NCBI RefSeq assembly: GCF_013410115.1
Contig: NZ_JACCCV010000002.1
Coordinates: 124,001 to 188,000 of the forward strand
Direction of reading: 5' to 3'
Source of the DNA: Tunturiibacter gelidiferens
Lineage (GTDB): Bacteria; Acidobacteriota; Terriglobia; Terriglobales; Acidobacteriaceae
DNA: 64,000 nt
The notes below the pieces were generated by a model. That model did not search any database, was not told where the DNA came from, and saw only the letters and a list, made by a program, of their open reading frames with translations. A program made the translations under genes and the position numbers. Shown piece after piece: positions 44,468 to 55,748 of the stretch (the first letter of the stretch is position 1; the number at the start of each line of letters is the position of its first letter).

Positions 44468-44613
44468 TTATTAGCAGGGTCGGTTCCGGGGTAAGGAATT
44501 TGTTCCATTGGGGCGAGGAGAGTTTTATCCTTTGGAGTGATAAGAGTACTGGAAGAATTCAGTGCTCTGAGTGGGCCAAGAGGTTTCACCGAAATTTTCA
44601 CCGAGGTATCGCC

Positions 44614-45531
44614 ATGAAGATGCACATCACTACCGCCGCTCTCGTTCTTGCTGCTGCTCCCGCGTTTTCTCAGAGTGCGATGACGGGAGTCTCTCATCCC
44701 GACTCCGCTGTGATCACGAGCACAGAGGAGACGACTCCGCAGACGCCGATTGCGAAGCCGAGTGCAGATGTGCCGGAGGTTGCTCCTTCGTCGCCGGCGG
44801 TGGAGTATGGGCCGTATGTTCCTTACAAGGGCGCGACGGTTGGCGGTTCGAGTGCTGTGGTGAATGAGACTGCGGCGGACGATCCTGATGCGATGATCGT
44901 GACGAGTGTGCCGGAGCGTGAAGGCACGTTGCGCGAAGGGACTTTGCTGAAAGTACGGATTGGCGAGACGCTGGCTACGGACAAGACGGTCGCGGGGACG
45001 AGATTTTCTGCGACAGTCACGGAGGCAATCGAGAGGAATGGGCGAGTGATCATTCCCGTTGGTTCGATTCTTGAGGGGCGAGTGACGGAGGTTCGCGGCG
45101 GACGGCGGATTTCAGGTGCGGCGCTGATGCACCTGGAGACCAATGACGTTACGCTGCCGGATGGAACGCACTATATTGTTCATGCTCAGTTGATCGATAC
45201 GGGCAAGGGCGAGTTCAATGTGAACAACGAAGGTACGTTGAAGCGGAAGGACCATCCGAAGGAGACACTGGCGATCGTGGGCGGCGTGACTGGCGCGGGT
45301 GCGGTGACGGGAGCGATGATCGGCGGCGGCGTGGGCGCTGTGGTGGGTGCGGGTATCGGCGCAGGGGTCAGCACGGTGATGTGGTTGAAGCAGGATCGTC
45401 AGGCTACGCTGCCGAAGGATGAGCTGCTGGTGTTTAGCTTGACTACGCCGATGGTTTTGACTCCGCTGAGTGGGTCGCCGCTTAGCAGCTTGAATACGAG
45501 TGCGGTGGGTGGGGTGGGAGCTACGCAGTAG
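44614..45531 (+). CDS. Secreted protein with glycine-zipper segment
   Basis: 305 aa. Signal peptide MKMHITTAALVLAAAPAFSQ, Pro/Glu/Thr-rich linker (30-75), then a beta-rich domain (GTLLKVRIGETLATDKTVAGTRFSATVTEAIERNGRVIIPVGSILEGRVTEVRGG). A Gly/Ala-rich segment at about 215-255 (GGVTGAGAVTGAMIGGGVGAVVGAGIGAGVSTV) is a glycine zipper. This build resembles DUF-type proteins seen in Acidobacteria. Start ATG 44614 has GAGG 7 nt upstream; the frame from 44440 is longer by chance. Confidence 0.8.
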   Translation: MKMHITTAALVLAAAPAFSQSAMTGVSHPDSAVITSTEETTPQTPIAKPSADVPEVAPSSPAVEYGPYVPYKGATVGGSSAVVNETAADDPDAMIVTSVPEREGTLREGTLLKVRIGETLATDKTVAGTRFSATVTEAIERNGRVIIPVGSILEGRVTEVRGGRRISGAALMHLETNDVTLPDGTHYIVHAQLIDTGKGEFNVNNEGTLKRKDHPKETLAIVGGVTGAGAVTGAMIGGGVGAVVGAGIGAGVSTVMWLKQDRQATLPKDELLVFSLTTPMVLTPLSGSPLSSLNTSAVGGVGATQ

Positions 45532-45681
45532 TTCGCAGTAGGCCGCTTCGTAGCGATAGTACCGGCGCGTGTGCAAGGGTGTCAGATGCCGCCGAATCCC
45601 GGGATTTTGTGCCGTTCTGCGACACGGAGATGTTCTTCAGTAGGCCTGCCGATCTTACGTTTGTGTAAGAAAGGATCTCCC

Positions 45682-45993
45682 ATGGCTGTTTCTATCTCCG
45701 GCTCGTTGTCATCTCAATCGACCGTTGCTCCTCCCTCCCCCGCTGAATCGACTCCGACTGAGGTCGTTCATAAACCCGTTTCGGCAACCGGCGACACGGT
45801 GAAACTATCGCAGGCTGCACAGGTTCACCAGCTGAAGCAACAGGGGCAGGCGCTCTCTCAAATTGCTTCCAACCTCGGGATCTCGGTAGCGACGGTCGAT
45901 GGCTATCTGGGTGTGACCGTACCCAAAGCCGCTTCGGTTGCCACTGCGGCTCCAAGTGCAAAGGCGGCCGCTCCGGTACCGACAAAAGAGTAG
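45682..45993 (+). CDS. Small protein with helix-turn-helix-like segment
   Basis: 103 aa. Ser/Pro-rich N-terminus, then DTVKLSQAAQVHQLKQQGQALSQIASNLGISVATVDGYLGV, which reads like a sigma-factor region 4 or resolvase-type helix-turn-helix. It ends in an Ala/Pro/Lys tail. Start ATG 45682 with AAGGA 6 nt upstream. It lies between a secreted protein and a kinase gene. I do not know a function; a DNA-binding role is inferred only from the local motif. Confidence 0.65.
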   Translation: MAVSISGSLSSQSTVAPPSPAESTPTEVVHKPVSATGDTVKLSQAAQVHQLKQQGQALSQIASNLGISVATVDGYLGVTVPKAASVATAAPSAKAAAPVPTKE

Positions 45994-46023
45994 TAGGTTT
46001 TTTTTTGCAGAGACCCGCTTCGA

Positions 46024-46118
46024 GCATCTTTCCGTCTGCGGCGGAAAGATGCAGATGCAACGGCGTGCTGCGCGCACGGCGCGATCTGCCATCGAGGCTG
46101 ACGCGCCTTCGGGGCCTT
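46024..46118 (+). repeat. Perfect hairpin followed by family C repeat, copy 3
   Basis: GCATCTTTCCG (46024-46034) pairs with CGGAAAGATGC (46042-46052). A family C copy follows at 46058-46118. A run of T lies at about 45997-46006. The unit separates the small HTH protein from the convergent kinase gene. Confidence 0.75.
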
Positions 46119-46139
46119 ATTGCCTGTGATCCGCGCTTG

Positions 46140-48635
46140 CTAGTTGCGGACCTGGGCCAGGAGGCGCTTCCAGTTTTTCTGGTTGCGGCGGTAGGACTTT
46201 TTGAGGTCTTCGAGGATGCGTTCGAAGTCGGCGTGGCCCTTTAGCTTGCGCCAGGCTGGGTTGATGCTGAACCAGGGATAGTTTTCGTTGCCTAAGTAGA
46301 TCGCTCGTCGGAGCCAATGGAGGGCCTCGGACTCGTCGCCTTCTAGTGCGAAGTAGGTGGCGAGACGGTAGGCCATCTCGCTGTCGGCTTCGGCGGCGGA
46401 GAGGGTTTCGTCGACGATGAAGGTAGCGGCTTTTTCGCGTTCGCCGAGCTGGACGTAGCAGAGGGCGATGGTGGGGAAGACGATGCGGAGAGAGGACTCG
46501 TCGCGGATGACGTTCTCGAGGGTCTCGATGGCTTTGGGGAGATCACCGGTGCGCATCTGCTGGTAGCCGAGGGAGATTCTGAGGAGCGGCTGGCGGGGTT
46601 CGAGGGTGAGGCCCTTTTCGATCTCGTCGGCGGCTAGCTCCATCTGGTTTTGATATTGGTAGACGCGGGCGCGGTGGTTGTAGACCATGGCGGCGTTTGA
46701 AGGGTTCATGCGGAGTGAGGCGTTGAACTGCTCGAGGGCCTCGTCGTACATGCCGTCGATGCGGAGGGTCTGGCCGGCGACGAGGCGGACGTTCCAGTCG
46801 TTGCCTGCAGTCTGGAGGAGGTTTTCGATGCCGTGGCGGGCAGACTCTTTTTCGCCGCGGGAGAGGAGCATGTAGACGCGGTAGAGGTTGGCTTCGACGG
46901 AGCCAGGGTCGAGCTGGAGGGCTTTGTCGAACGCGCGGCGGGCTTCGAGGACGTGCATCTGGCCGCCGAGGCCGTGGCGGGCGTATTGAAGATGCGTGAT
47001 GCCGAGGCCTGACCAGCCGGGGGCGTATTTTTCGTCTTGCTTGACGACATCGGTGAAGAGCTCGCAGGCGCGGTTGAGATCGTCGCGGCTGCCGGTGCGC
47101 GTCATGAAGGAGGAAAGGACGGCGCGGGCCTGGAGGTACTGCTCGGAGAGAGCCTGGTTGAGAGAGGGTGCGGAGAGTGAGGCAACGCGGCTGGTTTCGT
47201 GTGGGGCGAGATCGCCGAAGCCCTGGAGGGTGCTGAAGACTTCGTTGCAGATCTCGGATTGGACGGAGACGAGATCGAAGGAGGCTACGTTGATGGAGCC
47301 GCCGGCGCGGACGCTTTGGTTGGGGACGTCGAGAAGCTGCCAGTTGAGGTCGAAACCTTTGTCGGAGCGGAGGAAGTTGCCGGCGAGGACGAAGTTGACG
47401 AGGAGTTTTTTGCCGATGCTCAGAGGGTCTAGCTGTTGGGTGGGGATGTTCATGAAGGAGCTCGACGGGCGAACGACAAGGGTGGACATGCGGGTGAGAC
47501 GGGTGGCGATTGCGTCGGCGAGGGCATAGCCGTAGAGGGGGGCGACGTCGGCGGCGCCGAAGTTGACGAAGGGGAGGACGACGATGCTGTTTTGATTGCT
47601 GGTGGAGGAGGTGCCGGACTCGCGGAAGCGCTCGGCGAGCATGGAGAGGATGCCGGTGGTGCGCTTTTCTTCTTCGGGTGTGTCGAGTGGGAGACGGGTT
47701 TGATGGGAGGGGCGGATGTTGTCGCCGGGGAGGAGGACGGAGTCGAGCTGCATGGCGCGCATGATGGTTTTGAGTGCGTCGCGGACCTCGGCTGCGGAGC
47801 CGAAGCGGGCGGATGGTTGTTTTTCGAGGCAGCGCAGGATGACGGACTCGAGTTCGATGGGGAGGTCGGGGGCGATGTCGCGGATGGAGGGTGGATCGGC
47901 GAACTGGATGGCGCGGATGGACTGGAATTCTGCGGCGTCGGGACGGTGGAAGGGGTGGCGGCCGGTGGCGAGCTCGTAGAGGATGAGGCCGAGGGCGAAG
48001 ATGTCGGACTGGACGCTGGACTGGCCGGTGACGAACTGCTCGGGCGCCATGTAGGCGATGGTGCCGCCGCGGGCGGTATAGGTTGCTCCGGCCATGGGAG
48101 TGCGTTTGTTGACGGGGCCGCCGGGGTCGAACTCGGTCTGGTCGGGGCGGAGGCGGCGGGCGAGGCCGAAGTCGAGGATCTTGATGAGACCGCCGTCGGT
48201 GAGCATGACGTTGGCGGGCTTGAGGTCGCGATGGAAGATGCCGAGGTTGTGGGCGGCGGAGAGGCCGTCGGAGATTTGGATGCCGGCGGAGAGGACGAGC
48301 TGGAGGCTGGCGGGGCCTTCGGCGATGAGCTTGTCGAGGGACTTGCCGGGGATATACTGCATGACGATGTAGGCTTCTTCGCCGTCTCCGCCTTCGGCGG
48401 GGGCTTCGCCGACGTCGTAGATGGCGCAGACGTTGGGGTGGTCGATGGCGGAGGCGAGACGGGCTTCGCGAAGCTGGGTGGCGCGCATCTGTTCGATGGT
48501 GAGGTTGCCGCGTTTGAGGAGTTTGAGGACGACGGGGCGCTGGAGGAGGGTGTCCGTGGCGAGGAAGACGACACCGCTGCCGCCTGTGCCGATCTTGCGG
48601 ACGAACTCGTACTGCTTGATCTCGCGGCGCTTCAT
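46140..48635 (-). CDS. Ser/Thr protein kinase with TolB-like and TPR domains
   Basis: 831 aa, no membrane segment seen. Kinase domain at 12-280: GTGGSGVVFLATD (P-loop), VVLKLLKRG (Lys), HRDLKPANVML (catalytic loop), DFGLARRL, IAYMAPEQF and SDIFALGLILYELATGRHPF. Residues 345-470 hold a domain like the CadC/TolB-N module (SIVVLPFVNFGAADVAPLYGYALADAIATRL). TPR-type helices fill the rest. Hanks-type kinases of this build are frequent in Acidobacteria. It could act in a signalling net with the nearby SpoIIE phosphatase, but no direct link is shown. Confidence 0.93.
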   Translation of the reverse strand: MKRREIKQYEFVRKIGTGGSGVVFLATDTLLQRPVVLKLLKRGNLTIEQMRATQLREARLASAIDHPNVCAIYDVGEAPAEGGDGEEAYIVMQYIPGKSLDKLIAEGPASLQLVLSAGIQISDGLSAAHNLGIFHRDLKPANVMLTDGGLIKILDFGLARRLRPDQTEFDPGGPVNKRTPMAGATYTARGGTIAYMAPEQFVTGQSSVQSDIFALGLILYELATGRHPFHRPDAAEFQSIRAIQFADPPSIRDIAPDLPIELESVILRCLEKQPSARFGSAAEVRDALKTIMRAMQLDSVLLPGDNIRPSHQTRLPLDTPEEEKRTTGILSMLAERFRESGTSSTSNQNSIVVLPFVNFGAADVAPLYGYALADAIATRLTRMSTLVVRPSSSFMNIPTQQLDPLSIGKKLLVNFVLAGNFLRSDKGFDLNWQLLDVPNQSVRAGGSINVASFDLVSVQSEICNEVFSTLQGFGDLAPHETSRVASLSAPSLNQALSEQYLQARAVLSSFMTRTGSRDDLNRACELFTDVVKQDEKYAPGWSGLGITHLQYARHGLGGQMHVLEARRAFDKALQLDPGSVEANLYRVYMLLSRGEKESARHGIENLLQTAGNDWNVRLVAGQTLRIDGMYDEALEQFNASLRMNPSNAAMVYNHRARVYQYQNQMELAADEIEKGLTLEPRQPLLRISLGYQQMRTGDLPKAIETLENVIRDESSLRIVFPTIALCYVQLGEREKAATFIVDETLSAAEADSEMAYRLATYFALEGDESEALHWLRRAIYLGNENYPWFSINPAWRKLKGHADFERILEDLKKSYRRNQKNWKRLLAQVRN

Positions 48636-48707
48636 GGATTGATTATCGCAAGGGGCGAGGTGTGGATGGTTGAGGGAGGGTTATTTGTTGGGGAGGTGTG
48701 CCCTCTC

Positions 48708-49931
48708 TCAATGCTTTCTGGCTGGCTCCAGATTGGGGAGGAGCCAGGTGAGGAGGCCGATGGCGGGCAGGTAGGCGCAGAGCTGATAGACGTGGATGAT
48801 GCTGGTGGCGTCGGCTACTTTGCCGAGGACGGCGGCGCCGATGCCTCCCATGCCGAAGGCGAAGCCGAAGAAGAGGCCGGAGATCATGCCGACACGGCCG
48901 GGGACGAGTTCCTGCGCGTAGACGAGGATGGCGGAGAAGGCGGAGGCGAGGACGAAGCCGATGATGACGCTGAGGATTGCGGTCCAGAGCAGATTGGCGT
49001 GGGGCAGGATGAGGGTGAAGGGCAGGACGCCGAGGATGCTGACCCAGATGACGTACTTGCGGCCATAGCGATCTCCTACGGGTCCGCCGATGAGGGTTCC
49101 GGCGGCGACCGCGGCGAGGAAGAGGAAGAGCAGCTCCTGCGAGGTGCGGACGGAGACCTGGAAGCGGTTGATGAGGTAGAAGGTGTAGTAGCTGGTGAGG
49201 CTGGCGAGGTAGAAATACTTGGAAAAGATGAGTGCGATGAGGACCGCGATGGCTCCGATGACTTTGCCGCGGGAGAGATGGGTGTGATGAGTGGCTTCGG
49301 GGCGCTGGTTGGCGGCGGCGTGGGTGTGAGTGGTGCGATACCAGCGGCCAACCCAGATGAGGATGCAGATGGCGAGGAGGGCGGGGATGGCGAACCAGGC
49401 CATGCCGATCTGTCCGCGAGGCAGGACGATGAAGGCTGCGAGGAGTGGGCCGATGGCGGAGCCGGCGTTTCCGCCGACCTGGAAGAAGGACTGCGCGAAG
49501 CCGTGGCGTCCGCCGGATGCCATGCGGGCGATGCGGGAGGACTCGGGGTGGAAGATGGCGGAGCCGATGCCGACAAAGGAGGCCGCAAAGATGAGCCATC
49601 CGAAGGTGGGTGCCACGGCGAGGAGGAGCAGGCCGGCGAGGGTGAAGGTCATGCCGATGGGCAGAGCGAAGGGGCGGGGAGTGCGGTCTCCCAGATGGCC
49701 GATGATGGGCTGAAGGAGGGAGGCGGTGATCTGGAAGGTGAGGGTGAGGATGCCGATCTGGGTGAAGTTGAGATGGAAGGAGCTCTTGAGGATGGGGTAG
49801 ATGGAGGGCAGCAGGGACTGCACCATGTCGTTGAGGAGATGGCAGAAGCTGGCGGCGGTGAGGACGCGCAGCAGGGTCTGCGAGGAGGAGGGTGCGGAGA
49901 GTGGGGTGGCTATGGTGGAGGTCTGACCCAT
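48708..49931 (-). CDS. MFS transporter, Fsr (fosmidomycin-resistance) type
   Basis: 407-aa, about 12 transmembrane helices. Signature: ASFCHLLNDMVQSLLPSIYPILKSSFHLNFTQIGILTLTFQ at the start, GDRTPRPFALPIG (loop 2-3), FVGIGSAIFHPESSRIARMASGGRHGFAQSFFQVGGNAG and the central GPVGDRYGRKYVIWVS. This pattern is that of Fsr proteins, which export fosmidomycin in E. coli. Fosmidomycin blocks the isoprenoid (MEP) pathway. Its natural substrate here is unknown. Confidence 0.88.
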   Translation of the reverse strand: MGQTSTIATPLSAPSSSQTLLRVLTAASFCHLLNDMVQSLLPSIYPILKSSFHLNFTQIGILTLTFQITASLLQPIIGHLGDRTPRPFALPIGMTFTLAGLLLLAVAPTFGWLIFAASFVGIGSAIFHPESSRIARMASGGRHGFAQSFFQVGGNAGSAIGPLLAAFIVLPRGQIGMAWFAIPALLAICILIWVGRWYRTTHTHAAANQRPEATHHTHLSRGKVIGAIAVLIALIFSKYFYLASLTSYYTFYLINRFQVSVRTSQELLFLFLAAVAAGTLIGGPVGDRYGRKYVIWVSILGVLPFTLILPHANLLWTAILSVIIGFVLASAFSAILVYAQELVPGRVGMISGLFFGFAFGMGGIGAAVLGKVADATSIIHVYQLCAYLPAIGLLTWLLPNLEPARKH

Positions 49932-50060
49932 GGATTCAAGGGTAGCGTGTCCGGGCAGGCATACGGGTATAGATTTTTTCTATGAAGCCGGATAGTGGGT
50001 TGAGAATTATCTCGCGGCGACGAAGTCAGCCTCGGTGATGTCCTATTCGATGTGCATGGA

Positions 50061-50315
50061 TCAGTGGCGGGGACCGGCGGGTTTTTCCCAGGGGCGGGGG
50101 TTGACTGGGTCGTCCTGCCACTTTTGGCGGCGGCCTACGAGGTACATGATGAGGCCGAAGAGGAACATGAGCAGGCCCCAGGTGAGGTTGAGGTTGATGC
50201 CCATGGACTTTTCGTAGATGTCGGCGCTGTGGCGGGTGATGAGGCCGTAGACGCTCATGAGGCCTCCGATGAGGAGGAAGATGAGGCCGAGGGGGATGCG
50301 GATGTCTAGTCCCAA
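50061..50315 (-). CDS. Small two-helix membrane protein
   Basis: 84 aa with two predicted membrane helices (RIPLGLIFLLIGGLMSVYGLI and LTWGLLMFLFGLIMYLVGRR), joined by a polar HSADIYEKSMG loop, and a Trp/Pro-rich tail. I recall similar short proteins in Acidobacteria; function not known. ATG 50315 follows GGACACATCTTGGG. Confidence 0.75.
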   Translation of the reverse strand: MGLDIRIPLGLIFLLIGGLMSVYGLITRHSADIYEKSMGINLNLTWGLLMFLFGLIMYLVGRRQKWQDDPVNPRPWEKPAGPRH

Positions 50316-50447
50316 GATGTGTCCTTTTTGTTGATGGTTTCATTATGCATCGAGGAGGGCGCGGCTCTGGCGTAAATCCCACAAAGGTGGTGCTCCGTTA
50401 CAACCGGCGGTGTGGGACTATTCTTTGCGCCTCCCCGGAGCAAAAAC

Positions 50448-50621
50448 ATGATGCCGAAATGTCCTGAATGTGTGAGTCAAGGTGAAGTGAGACGGTCTCA
50501 TCGTCATCCACTCGATAAAATCCTCAGCCTGATCTTTCTGTTTCCGTTCCGATGCGATCGTTGCGATTGTCGCTTCTTTCGTTTTCAGAAGCCTTCGTAT
50601 CAGCACGCGGTACAGAGGTAG
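50448..50621 (+). CDS. Small zinc-ribbon protein, 57 aa
   Basis: Two Cys pairs, CPEC near the start and CDRC in the middle, with the helix DKILSLIFLFPF between them. The pattern RRSHRHPLDKILSLIFLFPFRCDRCDCRFF matches small Acidobacteria proteins that I recall as RRSHR..L..L..YPFRC..C..RF. Start ATG 50448 with GGAG 8 nt upstream. Role unknown. Confidence 0.75.
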   Translation: MMPKCPECVSQGEVRRSHRHPLDKILSLIFLFPFRCDRCDCRFFRFQKPSYQHAVQR

Positions 50622-51038
50622 ATCAGCATCCTGAACCGCAAGGAGCCGTCACCGTCTCCCATCTCCCGAGTGGTTGATGGTGAGGACTCCTGCGGTTGAA
50701 GCATCAAGTCCAGCGAGCGACTTGCGGTGCGCGCCTATCTTACACGTATCCTTCGAGGCATCGTTCGCCGTTCGACTTCGCTCAGGGTCAGGATGACGAC
50801 TGTTCGTGAGTACGATGCCTGAGCGATCGCGGTTGTCTGGTCCCATGTTGCTCCTTTGAGGTGTGGATGGTTGGGAAGTGCAAACGCAGATCCCCTGCGG
50901 GGATGACAACAAGAAAAGCAAGCTAAGACAAAATCCTCCGCGGCTTAGGGCCGGAAATGAGGCGAGAGACAGCAGAAAAAACACCAGCAGATCCCTACGG
51001 GATGACAAACAAAAGAACAAGCAACAGCAGATGCCGGG
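50622..51038. other. Repeat-rich intergenic region
   Basis: No gene. It contains a B-type loop with CAGGATGAC (50762-50800) and two family A units (50877-50930 and 50985-51031), all in plus orientation. Confidence 0.65.
50877..51031 (+). repeat. Two family A repeats
   Basis: ATCCCC-TGC-GGGGAT (near 50887-50902) and ATCCC-TAC-GGGAT (near 50991-51003), each with GACAACAA/GACAAACAA tails. The stems differ in length but stay complementary. Confidence 0.8.
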
Positions 51039-52874
<1,836 letters not shown>

Positions 52875-53169
52875 GGTAACCCTTGAGGTGCGGCTGGCGT
52901 TCGGTGCAGTTTTCGGTTCGGTAGTTCTATGGTACTGGGGCCAACTGTAAATTGTTTTGGTGTTGTCTTCCAAATTTTGTAGGATGTTGAGGGTTTTGGG
53001 ACATTAAGTCGTAGTGCAGGGCCAAAATGTCGCACGGTTCGCTATTTTTTTCCTAAAGATGGAGATCAAGTACCAACGTTTGACCGAGATAGTGCATCCC
53101 ACGGCTTGTGGAATTGGTCTGATCACTCTCGCAGCACCGCTAACACAGATTTCTGGAAGAGGTTCTGAA

Positions 53170-53610
53170 TTGGATTTATTGGTGAATTCTCCTTTGGAAC
53201 AAGCGATCTCTCGAATGCCGGCCACCCTTCTTCTTATTGACGACAATGCTGTACAGGCCGCAACTCGACAGACGATTTTGAAACGGGCCGGGTACTTTGT
53301 GATTGCGGCGCTGAGCCCTTCACGGGCACTGGAGCAGATTCAGGGTGGCGAGTTCCCTGCAGAGATACGGTTGGTGATTACCGACCACGTAATGCCGGGA
53401 ATGAACGGGGCGGATTTTGTGCGGGCTCTGCGCCAGACGAACCCCTCGGTGCCGGTGCTGGTGATCAGCGGGCTGGAAGAGGCGGAGGAGCAGTATGAGG
53501 GTTTGAACGTGACCTTTCGGATGAAGCCGCTGCTGCCGGATCATCTGTTGGCGACAGTTCATGGCCTGGTCCGGGATGGGAAGCGCGACTCCGACCTGCT
53601 GCCGCAATAG
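53170..53610 (+). CDS. Response-regulator receiver protein
   Basis: Single receiver domain, about 146 aa: LLLIDDNAVQAATRQTIL (acidic pair), LVITDHVMPGMNGADF (phospho-Asp), VPVLVISGLEE and FRMKPLLPDHLL (Lys). No output domain. TTG 53170 has GAAGAGG 7 nt upstream; ATG 53215 is the alternative start. It lies upstream of ccmF, probably separately transcribed. Confidence 0.85.
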   Translation: MDLLVNSPLEQAISRMPATLLLIDDNAVQAATRQTILKRAGYFVIAALSPSRALEQIQGGEFPAEIRLVITDHVMPGMNGADFVRALRQTNPSVPVLVISGLEEAEEQYEGLNVTFRMKPLLPDHLLATVHGLVRDGKRDSDLLPQ

Positions 53611-53678
53611 CTCTGTCCGGTAAACGATGCTTTATTGCTGATACGCTCTGCGCTTGAGAGAATAAGGCAGAGGAATCC

Positions 53679-55748
53679 ATGCGACTACATCCTATGCCGG
53701 AGTTTGGTAGTTTTACGCTTTTGCTGGCTCTGGCACTGAGCGCCTACACGCTGGTGATGGGTGGGGTTGCTTTGTGGCGGACGCGGGGGATGGCGGCTGG
53801 CGTCGATGGCGGTGCGGGGCGGTTGGGTGAGACGGCGCGACGGGCGGGGATTTCGAGTTTTGTGGCTTTGAGTTGTGCGGCGTTTGCGCTGGTGTGGGCT
53901 TCGTTTACTAACGACTATTCGGTCTCGTACATTCTGCACCATACGAATCGCGATTTGAATACGGCTTATAAGTTTTCTGCGCTGTGGTCGGGGCAGGAGG
54001 GCTCGCTACTGCTGTGGGCGTGGCTACTGTCGGCTTATGGGTTTGTGTTGCGGATACGGCACAAGGTGGATGTGCGGCTGTCGGCGTTTGCTTCGACGAT
54101 TCTGGCTGGGATTCAGGTCTTCTTTTTGTTGCTGCTGAACTTTGCGGCGCCGCCGTTTGCGATTCAGCCGGGGCCGATTGCGACCGATGGGTTTGGGTTG
54201 AATCCGTTGCTGCAGTATCCGGAGATGGTGATTCATCCTCCGATGCTGTACCTCGGGTATGTGGGGTTCTCGGTGCCGTTTGCGTTTGCGCTGGGTGCGC
54301 TGATGATGCGGTATCCGGGGGAGAAGTGGATTCACATTACGCGGCGCTGGACGATGGTGACGTGGTTGTTTTTGACGTGCGGGATCTTTCTGGGCGCACA
54401 CTGGGCCTATAGCGTGCTGGGGTGGGGTGGGTATTGGGGCTGGGATCCGGTGGAGAACGCGAGCCTGATGCCGTGGCTGACGGGGACGGCGTTTCTGCAC
54501 TCGGTGATGATGCAGGAGAAGCGCGGGATGATGAAGAGCTGGAATGTGTGGCTGATCTTCTCGACGTTCATGCTGACGATTCTGGGGACGCTGCTGACGC
54601 GGTCAGGGATTGTGAGCTCGGTGCATGCGTTTGCGCAGAGCTCGATCGGTGATTGGTTTTATGGGTTCATCCTGATTGTGTTTGCGGTTTGTTTGTTTAC
54701 GTTCTTCAAGCAGCGGGATCACTTGAAGAGCGAGAATCGGCTGGAGTCGCTGGTGAGCCGCGAGTCGAGTTTCCTGTTCAACAATCTGATTCTGTTGGCG
54801 GCTTGTTTTACGGTGCTGTGGGGGACGCTGTTTCCGGTGCTGAGCGAGTATGTGCAGGGCACGAAGGTCACGATGGGTGCTCCGTTTTATAACCGGGTGA
54901 ATCTGCCGATTGGATTGTTTCTTCTATTCTTGACGGGGATTGGGCCGCTGCTGGCGTGGCGTTCTACTTCGCTGCGGTCGATTCGGCGGAATTTTATTTT
55001 GCCTTCGATCGCGATGGGTGTGGCGTTGGTGGTTTTGCTTGGCGTGGGCGTGAGGCCGTGGCAGGCCGGCGATGATTGGCAGGCTACGCTGTTTTCGCTG
55101 GTGACGTTTACGCTGGCGGCTGGTGTGATTACGGCGATTGGGGCGGAGTTTCTGCGCGGGGCGAACGTGGTGGCGACGCAGACGGGAAAGAACCTGATGG
55201 CTTCTACGGTGCTGCTGGTGCGGCGGAATACGCGGCGGTATGGCGGGTATGTTGTTCACTTCGGCATCGTGGTGATGTTTATCGGAATTGCTGGTGGGGC
55301 GTTCAACCAGTCGCATGAGCAGGAGATGGGCTTTGGCGATACGTTGAAGCTGGGGCCGTATCGGCTGGTGTGCAAGAGCTATACGCAGGACAGCAACCGC
55401 AACTACGACACGGAGTATGCGTTGATGGATGTCTTCCGCGGGAGTAAGAAGATTACGCAGCTTGCTCCGGAGAAGCGGTTCTACATTGCGAGTCAGACTT
55501 CGTCGACGATGGTGGCGCTGCACTCTACGCTGGCCAGCGATCTGTATGTGATCTATGAGGGGAAGAATCCTGATACCGATCGTCCGATCATCAAGGTGTT
55601 TTTGAACCCGCTGATGAACTGGATATGGATTGGGGTTTTGATTGTGGTGGGGGGGACGTTTTTGGCGCTGGTGCCTAACCTTGCTCGGACTGCCGCGCGG
55701 GTTGCGGCAGAGACGCCGGTTATTGAGGCTGAGGTTCATCATGTTTGA
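53679..55748 (+). CDS. ccmF: Cytochrome c heme lyase subunit CcmF
   Basis: Part of the heme ligation complex that attaches heme to apocytochrome c in the periplasm. About 14-15 membrane helices. WGWDPVENASLMPWLTGTAFLHS is the Trp-rich heme-handling motif. Also ALWSGQEGSLLLWAWLLSAYGF and the C-terminal periplasmic domain (YTQDSNRNYDTEYALMDVFRG, EKRFYIASQTSSTMVALHST). 689 aa is normal. ccmH overlaps its stop by 8 nt. Confidence 0.96.
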   Translation: MRLHPMPEFGSFTLLLALALSAYTLVMGGVALWRTRGMAAGVDGGAGRLGETARRAGISSFVALSCAAFALVWASFTNDYSVSYILHHTNRDLNTAYKFSALWSGQEGSLLLWAWLLSAYGFVLRIRHKVDVRLSAFASTILAGIQVFFLLLLNFAAPPFAIQPGPIATDGFGLNPLLQYPEMVIHPPMLYLGYVGFSVPFAFALGALMMRYPGEKWIHITRRWTMVTWLFLTCGIFLGAHWAYSVLGWGGYWGWDPVENASLMPWLTGTAFLHSVMMQEKRGMMKSWNVWLIFSTFMLTILGTLLTRSGIVSSVHAFAQSSIGDWFYGFILIVFAVCLFTFFKQRDHLKSENRLESLVSRESSFLFNNLILLAACFTVLWGTLFPVLSEYVQGTKVTMGAPFYNRVNLPIGLFLLFLTGIGPLLAWRSTSLRSIRRNFILPSIAMGVALVVLLGVGVRPWQAGDDWQATLFSLVTFTLAAGVITAIGAEFLRGANVVATQTGKNLMASTVLLVRRNTRRYGGYVVHFGIVVMFIGIAGGAFNQSHEQEMGFGDTLKLGPYRLVCKSYTQDSNRNYDTEYALMDVFRGSKKITQLAPEKRFYIASQTSSTMVALHSTLASDLYVIYEGKNPDTDRPIIKVFLNPLMNWIWIGVLIVVGGTFLALVPNLARTAARVAAETPVIEAEVHHV

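Noticed and set aside
46140..49985. Long plus-strand frames opposite the kinase and MFS genes (up to 849 codons).
   Set aside because: Their translations are Gly/Asp/Glu/Val-rich, as expected for the antisense of GC-rich genes, with no domain.
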